NCBI GenBank assembly: GCA_039000515.1
Contig: JBCFYV010000012.1
Location: forward strand, 1,456,005 to 1,520,004
DNA: 64,000 bases
DNA from: Timema cristinae
Taxonomy: Eukaryota > Arthropoda > Insecta > Phasmatodea > Timematidae
Direction: 5' to 3'
Part shown: positions 21,430-36,500 of the stretch, in pieces
Numbering within the stretch: the stretch's first letter is position 1
How the letters are laid out: every line of letters starts with the position of its first letter
Translations under genes and position numbers: made by a program
Notes under the pieces: generated by a model
Told to the model about the DNA's origin: nothing
Database searches by the model: none
What the model saw: the letters and a program-made list of their open reading frames with translations, nothing else

Positions 21430-23664
21430 ATGAACGTGTCCGGCGTAAAGTTCGAAGTTTTAAATAAAGAGAATTACGAAACATGGAAGCTACAAATGCG
21501 AATAAATAATGGCGCATGGGGCTATATTAGTGGAACAATCGTGAAACCAGAAGCGGTTACATCCGAGCCGGTGACGATTGGAGCCGAACAAAGGCGGAAA
21601 GAAGCCGACCTAAAGTTACAATTTGACGAAGTGCTCGCCACTAACCCATAGGAAACTAAACAGACTAAGGGCTGCAAGTTCTCACAAGATATTTGGGGGA
21701 AAAAAATAGAGGAAATATACCAGTCCAAAGGGCCGCCACGAAAGGCTGCTTTGTTGAATAATTTGATCTTGAAATTACAATATGGCAGGGACATACAATA
21801 ACACTCGATGTTTTTTTAACACGGTGGATAGGTTGGCAGAACTTTAAGTCGATATTAATCAAGAGCTGTTGGCAGTCATGTTTTTGCGTAGCTTACCGGA
21901 GAGCTACGAAAACTTTCGTTGCAGCATCTCTTCACGTGACGCATTACCACCTCTGGAGATGCTTCGGATTAAAGTTGCGTAGGAATTTAAGTAGCGCAAG
22001 GAAACGAACCGGAATTCAACACAAAACGCGATGTACGTGGGAAAGTCAGCCGGAAACACTAAACTAGAAAAGCACAGACGCGAGAAATTGGACAAAGACT
22101 ATGGTGCGAAAAGGGACTCGAAAATGAAATGTTTCAAGTGCAATTAGATTAGACTCCTGGTGAAAAACTGCCAGAAGACAAGAAAGTCGAACGAACAATC
22201 TGTGAAAAACGTCGAAAGCGTGTAATTAGCCGCGACGGACATGTCGAATAATAGTGATTTCGAATCGAAAATATGCGGATTGCGTGAATTGGTGTTTTGA
22301 CAGTGGGTGCACGTCTTACATGTGTTGTGGGACTATCTCGATTCGTTTGCACAGATCAGTCGGAACTTCGATCGTGGAAAGCTAAATCTCGCGAACGGAA
22401 CCTCCACGGACATTGAAGTAATCGGTACTGTGATTCGAGACGAGTGCGAGTGATAAAAAAAGGTGTTAGAATTCAAAGTCACATTGTATGTACCGGGCCT
22501 ACGTGCTAACCTCATTTCGGTCAGGAAGGTTACCGACAAAGGACACAAAGGGATTTTTATTTAGCGAAACGGAGGCCGACGTCATTGATCAGGATAACAA
22601 CGTGCTGCTTGCCGCGGAGCGGGAAAACGGACTATATTATTTTCCGGAGTTACAGACCATGAATGCAGGTAAAGGATGACGCTACTATTACACCAAGGAA
22701 GAATTTCACCGAGGATTGGCATGCTCCATGGGACATCTTAATGCCAAATCACTCCGTGAAGCTATCAAAACGGGATCAATTCGAAGAATCAACAAATATT
22801 TTAAATGCAGCGTTTAACTCCAGGAGAAGATGTGTTGCGTTCCATTTTCAAAGGTTTTGTAGAGTGTGTCGGGACTGGGATAGCTCATACATTCTGACAT
22901 TTGTAGTCCAATGTGAGTCGCTTGACACGGAAAGAAGCTCTACTTTGCTATTTTCATAGACAATTCTTCAGGATGGTGTGAGGTGAGATTCATTGAGGAA
23001 AACCAAGTGATGGACGAATTTGATAGTTTCAAGGCACTCGTGAGCACTCAACAAGGAAAGGTGGCTAAGTACTTGCAGTCGGATAGTGGACGTGAATATG
23101 TCGACAAACAGTTTGATGAACTACTCCAAAAACATGTCATTTTGAGGCTTTGTCCGTACCTTACAACCCGCAGCAGAACGGAGTTGCTGAGAGGAGAAAC
23201 AGGACACTGATGGAAATCGCACGCTGCCTTCTAATTCAGTCCGGACTGCCACCGACCTTTTGGGCGGAAGCCTTTAACACCGCAAACTTCATACGCAATA
23301 CGTCGTTAACAAGTAAACTAAAAGGAAGAACCCCGTACGAGGTTTGGTTCAGGAAACCACCGGACGTGTCCAGCTTTAGGATCTTTGGGAACGAAGTCTT
23401 CGTCATGGACAGAACGCCAGGTAAGGGGAAGTTGGAAGTACGATAAAATAAAGACATCTTCGTGAGTTATAGCTCAAAGTCAAAGGCGTACAGGGTATGG
23501 CTACCGGAGCAGAGGAAGAATGAGATACCCAGAGATGCGATTTTTATGTATAGGGTTCCGATCCAGTACGCTGCGAGTTGGAAGGATCTCCTATCACAGG
23601 ATGACCAGTCCCAAAATTTGTCAAATTCATCAGTCATTATCAACGCCACGAAGGATAAAGATTA
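21430..23664 (+). pseudogene. Copia gag-pol remnant (gag, protease, integrase)
   Basis: The start is MNVSGVKFEVLNKENYETWK (21430), the classic Copia gag N-terminus. A stop at 21649 ends the first open stretch, and gag continues out of frame (KAALLNNLILKLQYG). A CCHC knuckle remnant (CFKCN ... LVKNC) lies at about 22130-22175. The protease motif WCFDSGCTSYMC is at about 22290-22325. The pre-integrase part (YVPGLRANLISVRKV) is near 22490-22535. The integrase core follows with LQSDSGREYVD (about 23072) and PYNPQQNGVAERRNRTLMEI (from about 23153, including the catalytic Glu). The integrase C-terminal part YSSKSKAYRVWLPEQ is at 23468. Many stops and frameshifts break it. The polymerase part is missing or lies hidden in low-quality sequence. 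Confidence 0.88.
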
Positions 23665-24289
23665 ACGCATTATGATCAATCTCTCCAACGATCAAGAATC
23701 GCATCATCCAATTTTAAAAAAGGATTGGTGGGGGCAAAAGCCCGGGGGTTTGGGGTTTTTGGAAAATTTTTTTCCAGGAAAAGGGTTTTTTGGGGCGGGT
23801 TTTAAAATTTGTTGGGGGTCAGAAAGGCATTTACAAAAAAATTACAGCCTTCAACCCAAAAAATTTTCTTTCTTTGGGGGCTGGTTGGTTGCTAAAACCC
23901 CCCTTTCTAAGGGGACTCGGGGCCCGAAGCTGGGTTAAGGGTTTAAAGGCCCCCCCGGGTTCCAAAAATTAAAAAAAGGAAAAAAAAGTGAAGAAGGAAC
24001 CCAAAAAAAAAACGGGGGGGAAAATTTGGGGTCCCCCGGTTTGGGGGGTTTTTGGGGGGTTGGGAAAATTTTCAGGGCTACAAAAAAGCCCCCGGACATT
24101 TGCTCAAATGGAAAAGGGCCCAAGTTTTGGGTTAAGTCATTTAAAAAACCTACTTTTTTCCAACAGTTTACATTTTGGAGCGCAGCAAAGAAGTACTTCG
24201 GTACCTAAGGGGACTGTGACCCGGGATTCATACAAGTGAGAAAACTTTTTATGGTTTTAGTAGATGCCCATGGGGGAATCACTTTGAGC

Positions 24290-24584
24290 GGTGTTCCTTA
24301 AGGGTATGTTTAAACATGAATGGAAGTGCCCAATTGCCTGGAATTGGGGAAGCAATGGACCGTTGCGTTATTACCTGGAGGTCGAATAATGACCTTTAGT
24401 GAAGCAGCCAAGGATCCCTGCCCCTTTAGCGTTTCCCCCTTTAGTTGGAAAGAAGAATTTGACCATTTAAACTGTTCAATAAAAGTTGGGGGGGGAGAAG
24501 CTGGCAACCCCGGTTGGTTGCTTCCTCGAATTCCAGGCAATTGCACTTTCCATTATGATTAAACATACCCTTTAAAGGAACACC
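24290..24584. repeat. Inverted repeat with about 65 bp arms (MITE-like)
   Basis: The left arm 24290-24356 (GGTGTTCCTTAAGGGTATGT ... CAATTGCCTGGAATT ... GAAGCAA) is mirrored by 24517-24584 (TTGCTTCC ... AATTCCAGGCAATTG ... AAGGAACACC). The loop is about 160 bp. Because both arms survive in low-quality sequence, the structure is probably real. Its class is unknown. Confidence 0.6.
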
Positions 24585-27500
24585 TGCACCATGCACGAAC
24601 CAAAAACATTGACATTCATACCACTTTGTGTGGGAACTTTTGAGTAGGTCAACTGGTGTAGGGGCACGGAACCGGGGATATCCAGCTGATGTTTAACCAA
24701 GGCTTTGAGAATAAAAGCAGGGTACCGTTGAATGTATTTCTTTTAGAAGGAACAAGGTAGGGAAAAACTCTACCCGCTCACCAAAAATTTTTTCACTAGT
24801 TAAATTTTGCCGTAAGAAAGCGCTAGTACCTAGTGGGCATCCCCCGAGGGCCCGTTATGGGATTTTGAATTTACTCTCCCCCCTTTGTCTAAAAGAAAGA
24901 AATACTTCTCTTTTAAAAGGGGTGTAAGAATTAGGAGGGTTTTAAGTTGTAAAAAAATGACCAGATAGGTTTTCTCAGGCTAAACTAACCCTAATCGGTT
25001 TTTGGGTCGTTTACCTGTCATTCAAAAAAATTGCATTCAACCCCAAAAAGATGTTTTTTTTCTTAGTTTGTTGTCTTGAGGGAAAAAAATCTTTAATAGT
25101 TATTAAAAGACAATTTTTACTTTCATTTGTTTAAAAACAAAGATCTATTTATTTTTTTTAAATTTTCACAATTATATTAAAACAAAAACTTTTTATCTTA
25201 AAGTTGTGACAGGCTTAGGGGGCAGTTTTTATTCCGATAGAGGTTTGTTCTATCGGGTTGTGTTTTCTGCGGCCCCCGGGTTAAAAAGGGGACAGTATCA
25301 TTACCCTACTTACTTAATTCTCACTTTGAGTCAAATAAAAAAAAAGGGAAAGAGGGGATTTGTAACCTAACAGGAAAATGTTTACAGGGGGGTTTTGGGG
25401 GAATAAATGCTATCTTTAAAGGACAATTTCTTTTAACTCGCCAGCTCAAAAGGGGGATCCGGGCTAGTTGTAGGGTAATTTGGTTTTTTCAAGGGGTTTT
25501 CAAGGTAAAATTTATTAATTTTTATTAATAAAATTTTTAATTATAATATTGCGAGTTTAACAAACAGTTGAAATAACAATTTTTAATAATATAATACTTT
25601 AAGAAAGAACACAATTTGATTACCCAATTTGTAATTTTAATCAAAAAAAACTTTAAAAAAAAAAAGTCCCGTCAAATAAAAATAAAATATACTGTACATA
25701 GGTCTTAAAGTGTTAAGTAATAAAAAAAAAATATGTATTTTAAAACTAAACTTAATTTAATAAAGAAAAATTTTAATTTTAAACCCATTTTCTTTTCTCT
25801 AGAGCTAAGTCGAAAGAGATGTTGCCCAATTTTTATTCGGTGGTAGGGGTGGATGAGGAAGGTTTTCATTATTTACAACTTTTAAAGTATTGGTTTCAAT
25901 TTGTGATTTTTTTTTAGCAGGAGGGGGGCGATCGCACCCCAAACCCACCCGGTCCCCCTGCCTAGCCCGGGAACTCGAATAAATATATGATTTTTTAAAG
26001 TAATGAGAAAAATTCATGTTTCTGTTTGTAAAGATGTTAATTTCAACAAGTTAAAACAAAATTAAAAAACCTTTTTTTGGGAAAATGGGGAAAAAATGAC
26101 ATTAACTAAAGGTTTTTTTAAATTTAGATAAACATTTTTTTTTAAATATGATATTCAAAGAAATGATCTTGATATTTTTTTTTAAATAATTTTATTTAAT
26201 AGGGCTGATTGCATTAATGAAAATGATTTAATTTTAGGCCTAATATATAGTTGTATTTGTAAAAAAATTAGTTCAGGTTCATATTGTTTAAATTCATCAT
26301 AGAAAATGGGCGATAAGCTGTAAAAAAAAATCTCGAAGGTTGATGAGACATGTACCGAGACTTTTGGGGAAAAACTGGTTGAAAGTTCATTCTTAGGTGG
26401 ACCCAAATGACGCAACTGGCCGACCAATTGGGGCTTAGTAATGATCGAAGCACACTGGTCAACATGTGTGTAAAAAGTGGTCGACGCAAAGTGATTGGGC
26501 AGCAAAAACCCTGTCGATCTCTGTCGATGTTGAGGACCCTGTGAAAAAGACCCCCAAATTTGGGCGACAAAAAAATATACAAAAAATTTGGAAAAGCTTG
26601 GTGGGTTAAATATTGACCCTAGATACCTACTGGTCATGTTCATGCATACGAGGACAAAGTGATATCCACGATAGTTGACCAATTTGGGTGCATAAAAAAA
26701 AATCAAATAAAAATGGTCGATAGTGGGGGAAACAAAATGATGACAACAATTAAACTACCGAAGGGGTTTCTTAGACCCGTTGTTGAAAAAGTAGGACCCC
26801 GTGCTAGAAGCCAATGATCCAAAATATTAAAAACATTTTATAGACAGGTAATAGGGCCGTCGATCGTCGAAAAAAAAGTACTAGAAAAACAAAATGATAG
26901 AAGCCAAAATGGTGAAAAAAAACAACTGGCAGACAAACGTTTAGTGATCCCAAAATAAAAGGGAAAAAAAAATTTAAAAGCGAAAAAAGAACTCGCTAAG
27001 CCAAAACCAGGGGTTTTATTTGTATCCAGGTGTTCTTTTTCCCCTATAATTTAGTTACATTACAGTAACGTTGTCTCGTTTAAAAATAAAGTCAATCGAT
27101 TAAATAGTGCGTTTACTTAAATTAAGAACAAATGTCCCTTTGTTTAAAGTACAAATAAAAACAATTAAATGTTGGTAAATAACCAAAACATAAAACCTAA
27201 TATACAGCGAAAATGTAAAAAAAATTATTGTAAAAAATAGAGAAAAGGTATGTTCTTAAGAAGAAAAACAAGGAAATTTATACAAATATTAAAATTTTTT
27301 TATTTTTTTACAATAAAAAAATCAACAAAATATACACAAATTTTTAACCACATATCACAAATAGCCTTTTTTAACGTTGTTATTTCCCGATTAAAAATTA
27401 CTTTATTTTGGGAAAAATTCTCCCCGGGTTTTTTTTAATTTTAAGTTTTTAGAATCTATTTTGCATTGTCATGGGCTATTTTTGAAAATTTATGCATGAT

Positions 27501-30500
27501 AATTATTTGGAGGCTTCCCCTTCGCAAATTTTTAAAATGGAGTCTCTGAAAATATTTGCGGGGTCGTTTACTCAATCATTGGCCCATTTTTGAAAAATTT
27601 AAAATTTAAGAAGTTATTGCCGTTTTATTTGTCTTTAGTTATATTCGAGAATATGAAAGGGGTGAACTAAAACTAGAAAGGGCTAAATTTTTCCCAAGAA
27701 GGGCAATAACCCCCTTTTACACTCCCTTATCGTTTTCTCTGTCCCCAAAATTTAAAAGGGCCTTTCCACTTTTTTGAAATTATACGCTTTTAAAAGTTTT
27801 TTGAGTAGTCCCCTCCCAAAATTTTTTAGAATTTGGATGTTCCCAGAACCTATTTTGGTGCGTCCTTCGGAAATTTTTTTAAAGTTTGGATACCCCGAAA
27901 ACTATTTTTTTTAATTTGTTCCTCAAACCCGGTTTTTATTTTTTTTTAAATTTAGATCTCTGAAAAGTATTTTGAAGGGGTTTTCCTCCAAAAATGTTTT
28001 TAAAAATTTAGGTGTTTTAAAGGTTCTGACCAAAAGGCCATATTGCACTTGTGATGTTGCTAATTTTAAAGTGAAGATTAGGCAAGTTAACAGTAGTATT
28101 TTATAGGCTTACATGTACAAAAAGGGGATTCACCCAGTGGCGGTTTGGGAAATTTATTTGTTAGGGGTGTATACATTTTTTTTAAAGAACTTTTTCCCAA
28201 TTAATGGAGACCAGGGCTCAAAACCCTTATTTTGTGAAAAATTTAATACCCTTGAATCATTTTTTAAAGGTCCTTTTCCGTAATATTTTGAAATTAGATC
28301 CTTCCGAGATATTTGGAGTGATCCCCCTTGAAAATGTTTTGATATTTGGATATCCCCAAAGTAATTTGTTTTTCCCTTAACTATAATATTTTTTAAATTT
28401 AAATTTTTTTCCGAAACTATTTAAAGTGGTTTTCCCCCTGGCAAAGTTTAAATGTGTATGCCAAAAAAAATATTTATAGTGGTCCTACTTTAAATTCTCA
28501 AATGATGGCAAATTTTTAGAAAATTCCCCGGGTTTTTCAATTTTATGGTGAGTGGCCAACCTGAAAATATTATTTGTGGGTTTCCCTCACAATTAATACA
28601 ATTTAAATACATACAAATAAACTCATATCACCTATGACAAAAATATTACTCTATCCTATCTCTCACAATTTTATTACAAGTAACACTTTAATTCAGTCCT
28701 AATAAATATTACTTTGGATTAACCCCGCAATTTAAATTTAAAATAACAATGTTAAAAACACTTATTGACAAAATATTACTTTATATAGGTAATTATCTGT
28801 TGCAGCAGCGTGTGTTTTTAATCCAAAACAAAATTTAAAATTTTTTCATAAACTCTTTTTTAAAATTTTTAAGTTTTTGAAAAAATCACTAATCACACTT
28901 CAAAAAAATTTTCTAACCAAAAAAAAAAAAAGCCTTTACGTTTTTTGGAGATAATTTTCCCTAGGGTTTTTAATTTTTTCAGAAACTTTTGATCCGTTTT
29001 TTAAAAAAAAAAGCATAAAAAAACTGTCTTTGTAAAATATCCTATATTTGAAGGCTAGGGTCAAAATAAATAAACTTGTTTAGATAGTGCTCTATAATTA
29101 TCAAATTTTAAGAAAACAATCAAAAACCCTATCCGATCCCTGGCAGGGGGGAAAGGTTAACAGATAGACTGGGGCAAACGAAAAGTGAAAACTAGTTTTT
29201 TTGGTTAGGTTTTTAAAAAAAATAAAATTCATAAAATCGTGAAACATATTTTTTTTCAAGTTACAATCTTTATCTTGATATTAGTAAGTAAAAGAGTGGT
29301 TACCCAGGGATGTGTTTTGGGAAATATCAGCAACAAGGAAAATGCTCATGAGGGGTGTCGTCAATTCTGCGTAGACCACCCCTAACCAAAAAACTTGCTT
29401 AGGGGAAGTAGATTCGTACTTCTGTTTTTAAACTAAACATTTTAAAATTTACAAGTTTATACTTGCTTTGTAACCTTGAAACAAAAACCCGAAACTAAAA
29501 AGCTTTTTCTTTTTCTCTTTGAAAACATTTATTGTATGTTAGTATTTTTTTAAAAAAATTTTTACTATCTAAGCTATACATCATGCCTTTCCTTTTATCT
29601 TTGTCCATCAAATTTACCTTTGTTAACCCTGGGGTGCCTAGACTTTTCCCTCGGGGGGGCCATAGGGTTTACCAAGCTCCCCCCTTAAACTCGTCTGATA
29701 ATTTTTTTTAATAAGTTTTTCTAAAAAACTATTCGGGGCTTCCCCCCCCCAGATAAAAAAAAAGATGTTCTTCTTTTTTTGGAGTTATACTTATAGGGGT
29801 TTATTTTTAAATTTGTGTTCTAGATCTATGGGTTTGCTTTAAAAATTTTCAATTGTATTTGAGTTCAATGTGTTCTTCTCCCAACAAAAAGTTAATTTTT
29901 TCGAGTTTTTTGGGTAATGCATTGCTTCCATCACAAACTATTTTTAGTGTTCATCTAATTTAATTATTGTTTAGAAAAAGGCATTCATCAATAATTCGGT
30001 GCCCGTAGTGGAAGAAACTGGTTTTTTTCAACCCCTTTTAATATTTTTATGAAAAAATGTGGTAAAGGGATTTTCATTTATATTATATTTTGAAAAAAAT
30101 GTTTTCACTAACGGTGGGAAAGGGGTTCCCCATTCGGTAGTAAAACCCCAATTGTCTCTTATAAAAAAAAATTGTGTTGCCCGCATATCTTTGGAATTGG
30201 GGTTCCCGCAGTTGGTGTAAAATCTTCACTTTCTTGGGCGCAAGTCTAAAAATATTTTGTTATTTTTTTATATATTTTTTTACATAGTTATTTATTTCTT
30301 AAGAACGTCTTACCATTCATCTAAGCTTTCGCATTTAGTTTTTAATAGGGTAAGGTGGTAAAGTAGAAAAGAGAGGAAAAGTACCACGTTTGTGTGGGGG
30401 AAGCGTGGGGTAACAACCAGAAAAAAACATGTAATTTACTCGGCAGGGTACTGATTGGGCTTATAATCACTAACCCATAAATTATAAATTATATTATAAT

Positions 30501-33500
30501 ACAATCAACACCTTATATTGTGTGTATATCTAAAGGACTATTTTAAAATTTAGGTAGCCCAAACCCTTCGATTACAAAAAAATTGCCATTTTTCGTTTGG
30601 AACCAATTTAAAGCGGGCCCAAATTTCATGTCAAGACTGTTTAAATTTTTTTTACAATTTATTTATCAACTTTATTTTGGCACATTTTTGGCATATTTGT
30701 TTTAATTTTTTTTAGAAATAAAAAAATAAAATACGCCCCATATCTTTAAAACAAAAACAAAAATTTAATTGTAATATTTTCAAATACAGTACCCTTTTAA
30801 GTGATTCAAATTTGTTTCCGGTTAATTAGATTCTCTTTCTGGGTTCTCCTCTCTTTAAATTCTGGATCGTTTTCTTCTTTTGAAAAACTTTATTGTAAAA
30901 GAACGAGGTTGGCATTTGTACACAGTAAAACTCACATAAAAATTGATTAAAACAAAACCTTAGTCGGGAAATTTTTGAAAAAAATATTTTGCTTTATTTA
31001 TGGTTTAAAAAAATACAAAATTTTAAAGTAAAGTACAAATTTGGGGGGGTTTTACCATAAAAAGCATTCGAGGGATCTGAGGTGTGTAATAATTAGAATT
31101 TTTTAGCTTTGGCGCTATGGTGTTAGGTTTCCATAAAAATCTTTAGAGAGTTTGATGGTTTTAAAATTTTTTATTTTTTTTTTTTGCTTATGGCGTTATG
31201 TGTTTGTTTTTCCCTAAAAAAAAGCTTTGGGAGTTTAATCTTGAATTTGTCCTGGGGCCTCCCTAATTTGGGGGTGGGTCTCCCTGAAATTATTTGCTGG
31301 CTCGGCCTTGATTTTTTTAAATTTTATTTTGCAGTTGATGGTAGCCCACGCTAAAATAAAAAATAAAATAAACAATGTCAAAGGTAGGGAGCAATAGTTG
31401 TCAGCTTTCAACATTTTAAAAAGCTAACAGCAAAAAACGTCTAAATATCAGATATTACTTTGTATGTTTTTGTACCTCAATACTTTTCTCAGCTGGTTTT
31501 TAAAAATTTGCTAATGATTTCATCCCCCCCATCCTCCCGCCCCCTCCCCTGTCAATCAAAACACAAACGGTCCTCCTACCTGTGTTTGGTTTAAAAGGTC
31601 GGCCCGGTTGGCGTATTTTTTCTGTGAAAAACACGTAATTTTGGCTATTTCCCATCCAGTTTTTTAAAAAAGATATTTAGATTGTATGAAAAATGTCAAA
31701 TGAACCCCGTTTTATTGCTTAAAAAGGAGAGTTAAATCTAATTTCAAAAATAAAAGTAGTTTTTAATGGAAATTTATTTGTTAAAGAATGGAAGGTTTTG
31801 CCCCCGTTCAGTTTCTTTTTATTAAAAAAAAATTAATTCTTGGAAAATTGGACATACCGTTCCTAAAATATGTTACCATATATGCCTTTCTACCGTAATC
31901 CCCAAAAAAAAATTTTTGGCTTTTGCTTGAATTTCTTTAAAACTTGGTACGAATTGTTTATTTAAATTATATTAAAACATTAAACTATTTAAAACAAAAA
32001 ATACATAAAATTTTGCCCATTATTACTTATTTTAAAATTTTTATTTATTTAAAAAGATCACAACATAAAAAAAAGAAAAAAAAATAAAAATATTATCACT
32101 CTTGCACAGCCTTAAAGCTAGGTGCTTTTGAAATTCACAAAATTGGCCACGCGCGGTAAAATGGGGGGGTTCTCAAATTTACGGCTCGGGTCATATCTTG
32201 CTTGTCTGCAAAACTTTAATAAGTATTTGACCTGCAGTTACACAATATCTTCCAAAACACAAAATTTTAATTTTAGTGTGAATATATATTTAATAAAAAC
32301 TTAAACTTTCAAATGCGTTATTGTTTTATAAAATTTTTAAATAGTGGCTTGTGGGGGTTTTTGTTTTATTTTAAAAAATACTCTTTGGGATTTTTTTAAC
32401 CCGCATTAACATCTGGAAATATAAGTTTGTAATATTTTTACATAGCATAAATACTATTAAGAGTTACATCGGGGGCACGCGGTTAAACGTCAGTTTTTGA
32501 TTTAGTTAGGGTGTGGGGAAAAACGGGGTGATTCCCTTGGGGTAAGAGGGGGTTTTTCCCTTTTATGGTACCTATATTCCCTTTTTTTCAAATGCAGTTA
32601 ATTTTCCTATTTTACTAACGTTTATTTGAATATGCTTAGTCAAAATGGTAGTTGAGTGTACAAAAAAAAAAGTACAAAGAATAATCTAAGCAAAATGTTT
32701 GTAATTCTTGGCTCTCAACACGCCTCGAGTTTTGAAACTGAACTTCGGCTAGTGCGAGTTTGAGAAACACTGACGAAGGCAATAATTTTGTAGTTTAGTT
32801 CTCACAACCTTTGATGTTTCCCTATAATTGTCCCCAAATTTTTACTTTCTTTGTCATGAAGAAATGGAACCCTTTTTTGTACATCAAAATTTACCAACCC
32901 AAACCCCAAACCCTTTTTTTAATAATTGTTGGTATACGTGTGGTGGGGTTTGCTTGTTTTTTTTGTTTGGGGTAGCTTTTCTGTATAAAAATTTTTTTTT
33001 TTTCATGATACATATTTTTTTCTTGCAAAAATGTTAGGTCGTAGAATCGTCGTACTTACACGAAAAACATTTAAAAAAAAAATTGTAAATAATATAAGTT
33101 TTATTTTTATGTTCATGCATTCAAAGACATTATTTAAATTTTTTTTTGGGCTAAATAATAATGCAAAACGCCATTTTGGGTGAAAAGTTTTTTAAAAACT
33201 TGCATATATTTGCTAGGAAAATAAAAAAAAATTTTTGGGTGGGGGAGGGGATCGCTAATTTTGCCTCCCCAACATTTTTTATATTAAAAAATTTTTTTAT
33301 TCAAAGCTATTTGGTGGAAAAAGCCATAAATGGTTTTCCTTTAAAAAATTTCATTTACTTAAAAGAGAAAATGTGATGTGTGTTTTTAAGGGGGGGGGCT
33401 ACGCTAACATACCCACCAACCCTTTTATGTATTTTTTTCCCCTTTTAAAAAAATTTTGGGGGGATATTGGTGCAAAACAGAATTTTAATATTTACAATTA

Positions 33501-36500
33501 CAAAATAAAAAATTGGGATTAGAACTTTTTCCTTAACCCGCTTTTTTCACACACCTCCCTCCCCCAAAATGGTCTGAGATGAAAAAAAATTAAGTGCCAA
33601 ATGGGGATATTTTTATATTTAAATTTGGGGGGTGGGATGGAAGCCCAAATTGGTGATATGTATAGTTAATAAACCTTTCAGGTTTATGGGTTTTTGCTGA
33701 CTTAGAGCACCATTTGGTGACAGAAATATCAACTTAAGAACAAATTAATAATATAAAAAAAGACAGAAAAATTTGGATATTTTGGGATGTTTGAGCACAG
33801 TAAAAAAAAAAAACCAGTTTAGATATTTTCCAAAATGCTTTTGTATAAGTACCAATTTACAAGAATCTGTTTAAGAAAAATTTTTTTTTGTAAAATATTA
33901 AATGAGTGTTTAAAGGGTTAAAAGAGATTTAAAAAATATAGTGCCTTTAAGAGAACGTACAAGAGTTTTTAAAGTGATTACTTTTCCTGTGATCTATCTT
34001 CCATTCAAATGAGGCCCTACTTTAAATTTGTACATGTAAGATAGAAGAAGGGATGTATACAAAATTTTAAGTTTTCACTTTTAAGAATGGGCATATTTAA
34101 AATACTTTTTTTACAAATTTGAAAATAGTTTTAATATTCTTATTGTAGTTAAAAATCTTTAAAAGGGTTTACACTTTATTCAAAGTATTAAAAAATTATT
34201 TTTAAAATCATTGTTCACCAATGATAATTTTTAGGCCCTGCCCCGGGAAAAGAAACCGGACCTTTTTAAGTATTAAAAAACACGTAGATGATCTAAAATG
34301 TCCCGACTGTTTTTAAATCCATTTAGTAGGTTTTTGTGTTGTTAACAAAACATTTCTAGATAGTGATAAAAAAAGAACCCCTGTACAAAATAAAAAAAGG
34401 GTACCCTTTGGGATTAACGCTGTAAGTACCCGGTCTCTAAGTCATACACTCAAAAAATTTAAATTGGTTTTTTGGGTGATGCGGGGGTCAGAGCTTTAAT
34501 TCGTTGTGTGTATGGGGACGTTTTTCCAAAAGATTTCCCTTCTCTTTTCCCCTCAAATTCGTGTACATTTCCTTTTAAAACAACCCTTTTAATTTTCTTT
34601 TTTTTTGTAAAAAGCGGTAGCTCCGGCTTAGTAAGAGGGTGTACATAAAAAAAAAAACACTATGCCATTGGTACTATTTTTTAAAGGAGTCTTTGATAAC
34701 TTCCCCCTTTTAAATCCTCTCAATAAAATTAAAAAACCCAGTAGTTTATCTTGAAAAATTTAATCCCAAATTTTTACCCTTACCTAATTTTAAGAACTTC
34801 TTACACAGAGCGAAGTTCCGGAAACGAATCCCGGGATGACTAAAACTTTACCCAAAGGGAAATTTAAATTTGCGGAATGCGTATTGTGTCTGTTTAAAAT
34901 TTTAAATTAGCTTGTAAATTTACGCTATATAACCCCGTCGCTTCTGATCATGCTCACTAAATTTACAGAAATAAAAATTAAATGTTTCTATTTTAAAACA
35001 ACTTAATCGCGCGAAGAAACTTTCATAATTTTTTTTTTATTTTTAATTAAAGATGTTTTCTTAAAGTTTGAAAAAAAATTATATATATGTTTGTGTCCAC
35101 CCCGTGGCATCAGAAAAATTTTTTTAGGTAGGGCTACAATCAAGGCCATGCCAGAATGAAATTTAGGGGAAAAGGGGGGGGTTTTTGGGGTCACCCCCAT
35201 CTTCAAAACCCCCTTTGGGAAAGGGATTAGTTTATTACCTTTATAGTTATTTTCATTGGAAAATAAAGGCAAAAATTAAAAAACGTGTTTCTGTAAATTT
35301 CTATTTTTTTTTATGAGGTAGTTATAATAAAAGCACTAAAATTTTTTTAAAAATTTTAAATGTTTTTTTCATTATGAATAAAGGGGGGAAAAAGTATGCT
35401 TTTAAAAGATGGAGTTTTTTGAAGTAGAAACCGTTGTTAAATTGCTCTTTATAAATATCTAATTATAGCTTCCAGAGTGTATAGGATTTTCTAAATTTTT
35501 CCAGAGTTAAAGTTTGTAGGAAATTTTTTTTTATTATTAGATATTAATTATTATTGTTTAAATAAATTTTAATTATCACGGTTCCATGTTTTGTTTTAAG
35601 GCCCCTTAAGGGAGCTTTTTTCAAAATGGGCTCGCCTTAGTTATTTGGGGTACGTGGGGCAAATTTTTAAAGTTATTTAGTTTTACATTTAAAAAAGCAT
35701 CTTAATTAGGATTGCAATTTTTTTCAAAACTAAATAAATTTTACATGCCCACCAGCCCCTAATAAATAAAAATATTTTTTTTTAGATTATGCATTTTTTA
35801 ATGTGAAATTTTTGCACAAGTGGTGGGGAGTGTAGTTTTTTTTTTTAAATTTTTCAAATTGTTATAAAAGACTTGGAGATTTAAATGTATTTTTGAATGA
35901 TTTTATAATACTAGGTAAATTTTTTGTGGGTTCGGCCATTCATTTTTTTGGTACAAAAGGTCCCTTCGGTCTAAATGTTTGGAACCCCCGGTCTAATCAA
36001 TATATGTTTAAAGTGTGAAAAAACACGCTCTGGTGTTTGTAGTTCGAAGTATTTGTATTAATTTTAACCCAAAAATTGGGGGGGGTGTAGTGATTGAGAT
36101 CTGTAAGCGAGGTCCCCGGGGGAATAACCCCTATCTTGTGTTTTAAAAATTAAAAACTAAACGAAAATTAAATTTCCAGAAGGGGGCTACTAGTTATTAA
36201 AATTATATTGATACAATATGGAAACATTTTGGTTGTCTTTTTTTAAAAGGGGAAAATAACAGGCATTTTAAATGTTTATTGTGTTGTTTTTGAATAAAGT
36301 CTTAAAAGGGGCCTTGTATCCCACTCATTTTGTGTCTTATGTTTTAGTATAAAGTAATATTTTGTTTGTATTGAAATTTATTAGGGGTATGGGGAAGTGC
36401 CCGTTTACCCCACCCCCCGGGTGCGCATCGGGGGCTAAGTAAAGCTTATGAGAGAAGGGCATTTTATCTTGATTAAATTTAATTTTTGAATATGCGTATT

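Larger units (their letters stand above)
21073..23710 (+). mobile_element. Ty1/Copia LTR retrotransposon, 5' portion
   Basis: The order is LTR (21073-21318), primer site, gag, zinc knuckle, protease and integrase, as in Copia. Reverse transcriptase and RNase H should follow integrase, but the text turns into unpolished sequence at about 23711 and they cannot be recognised. A garbled LTR copy at 40720-40872 may be its 3' LTR or belong to another copy. Confidence 0.85.

Noticed and set aside
26182..26706. 174-codon minus frame, the longest in the window after Tigger
   Set aside because: It lies in unpolished sequence, has no domain, and another frame on the plus strand (LADQLGLSNDRSTLV) looks at least as protein-like. 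Errors make either reading unreliable.
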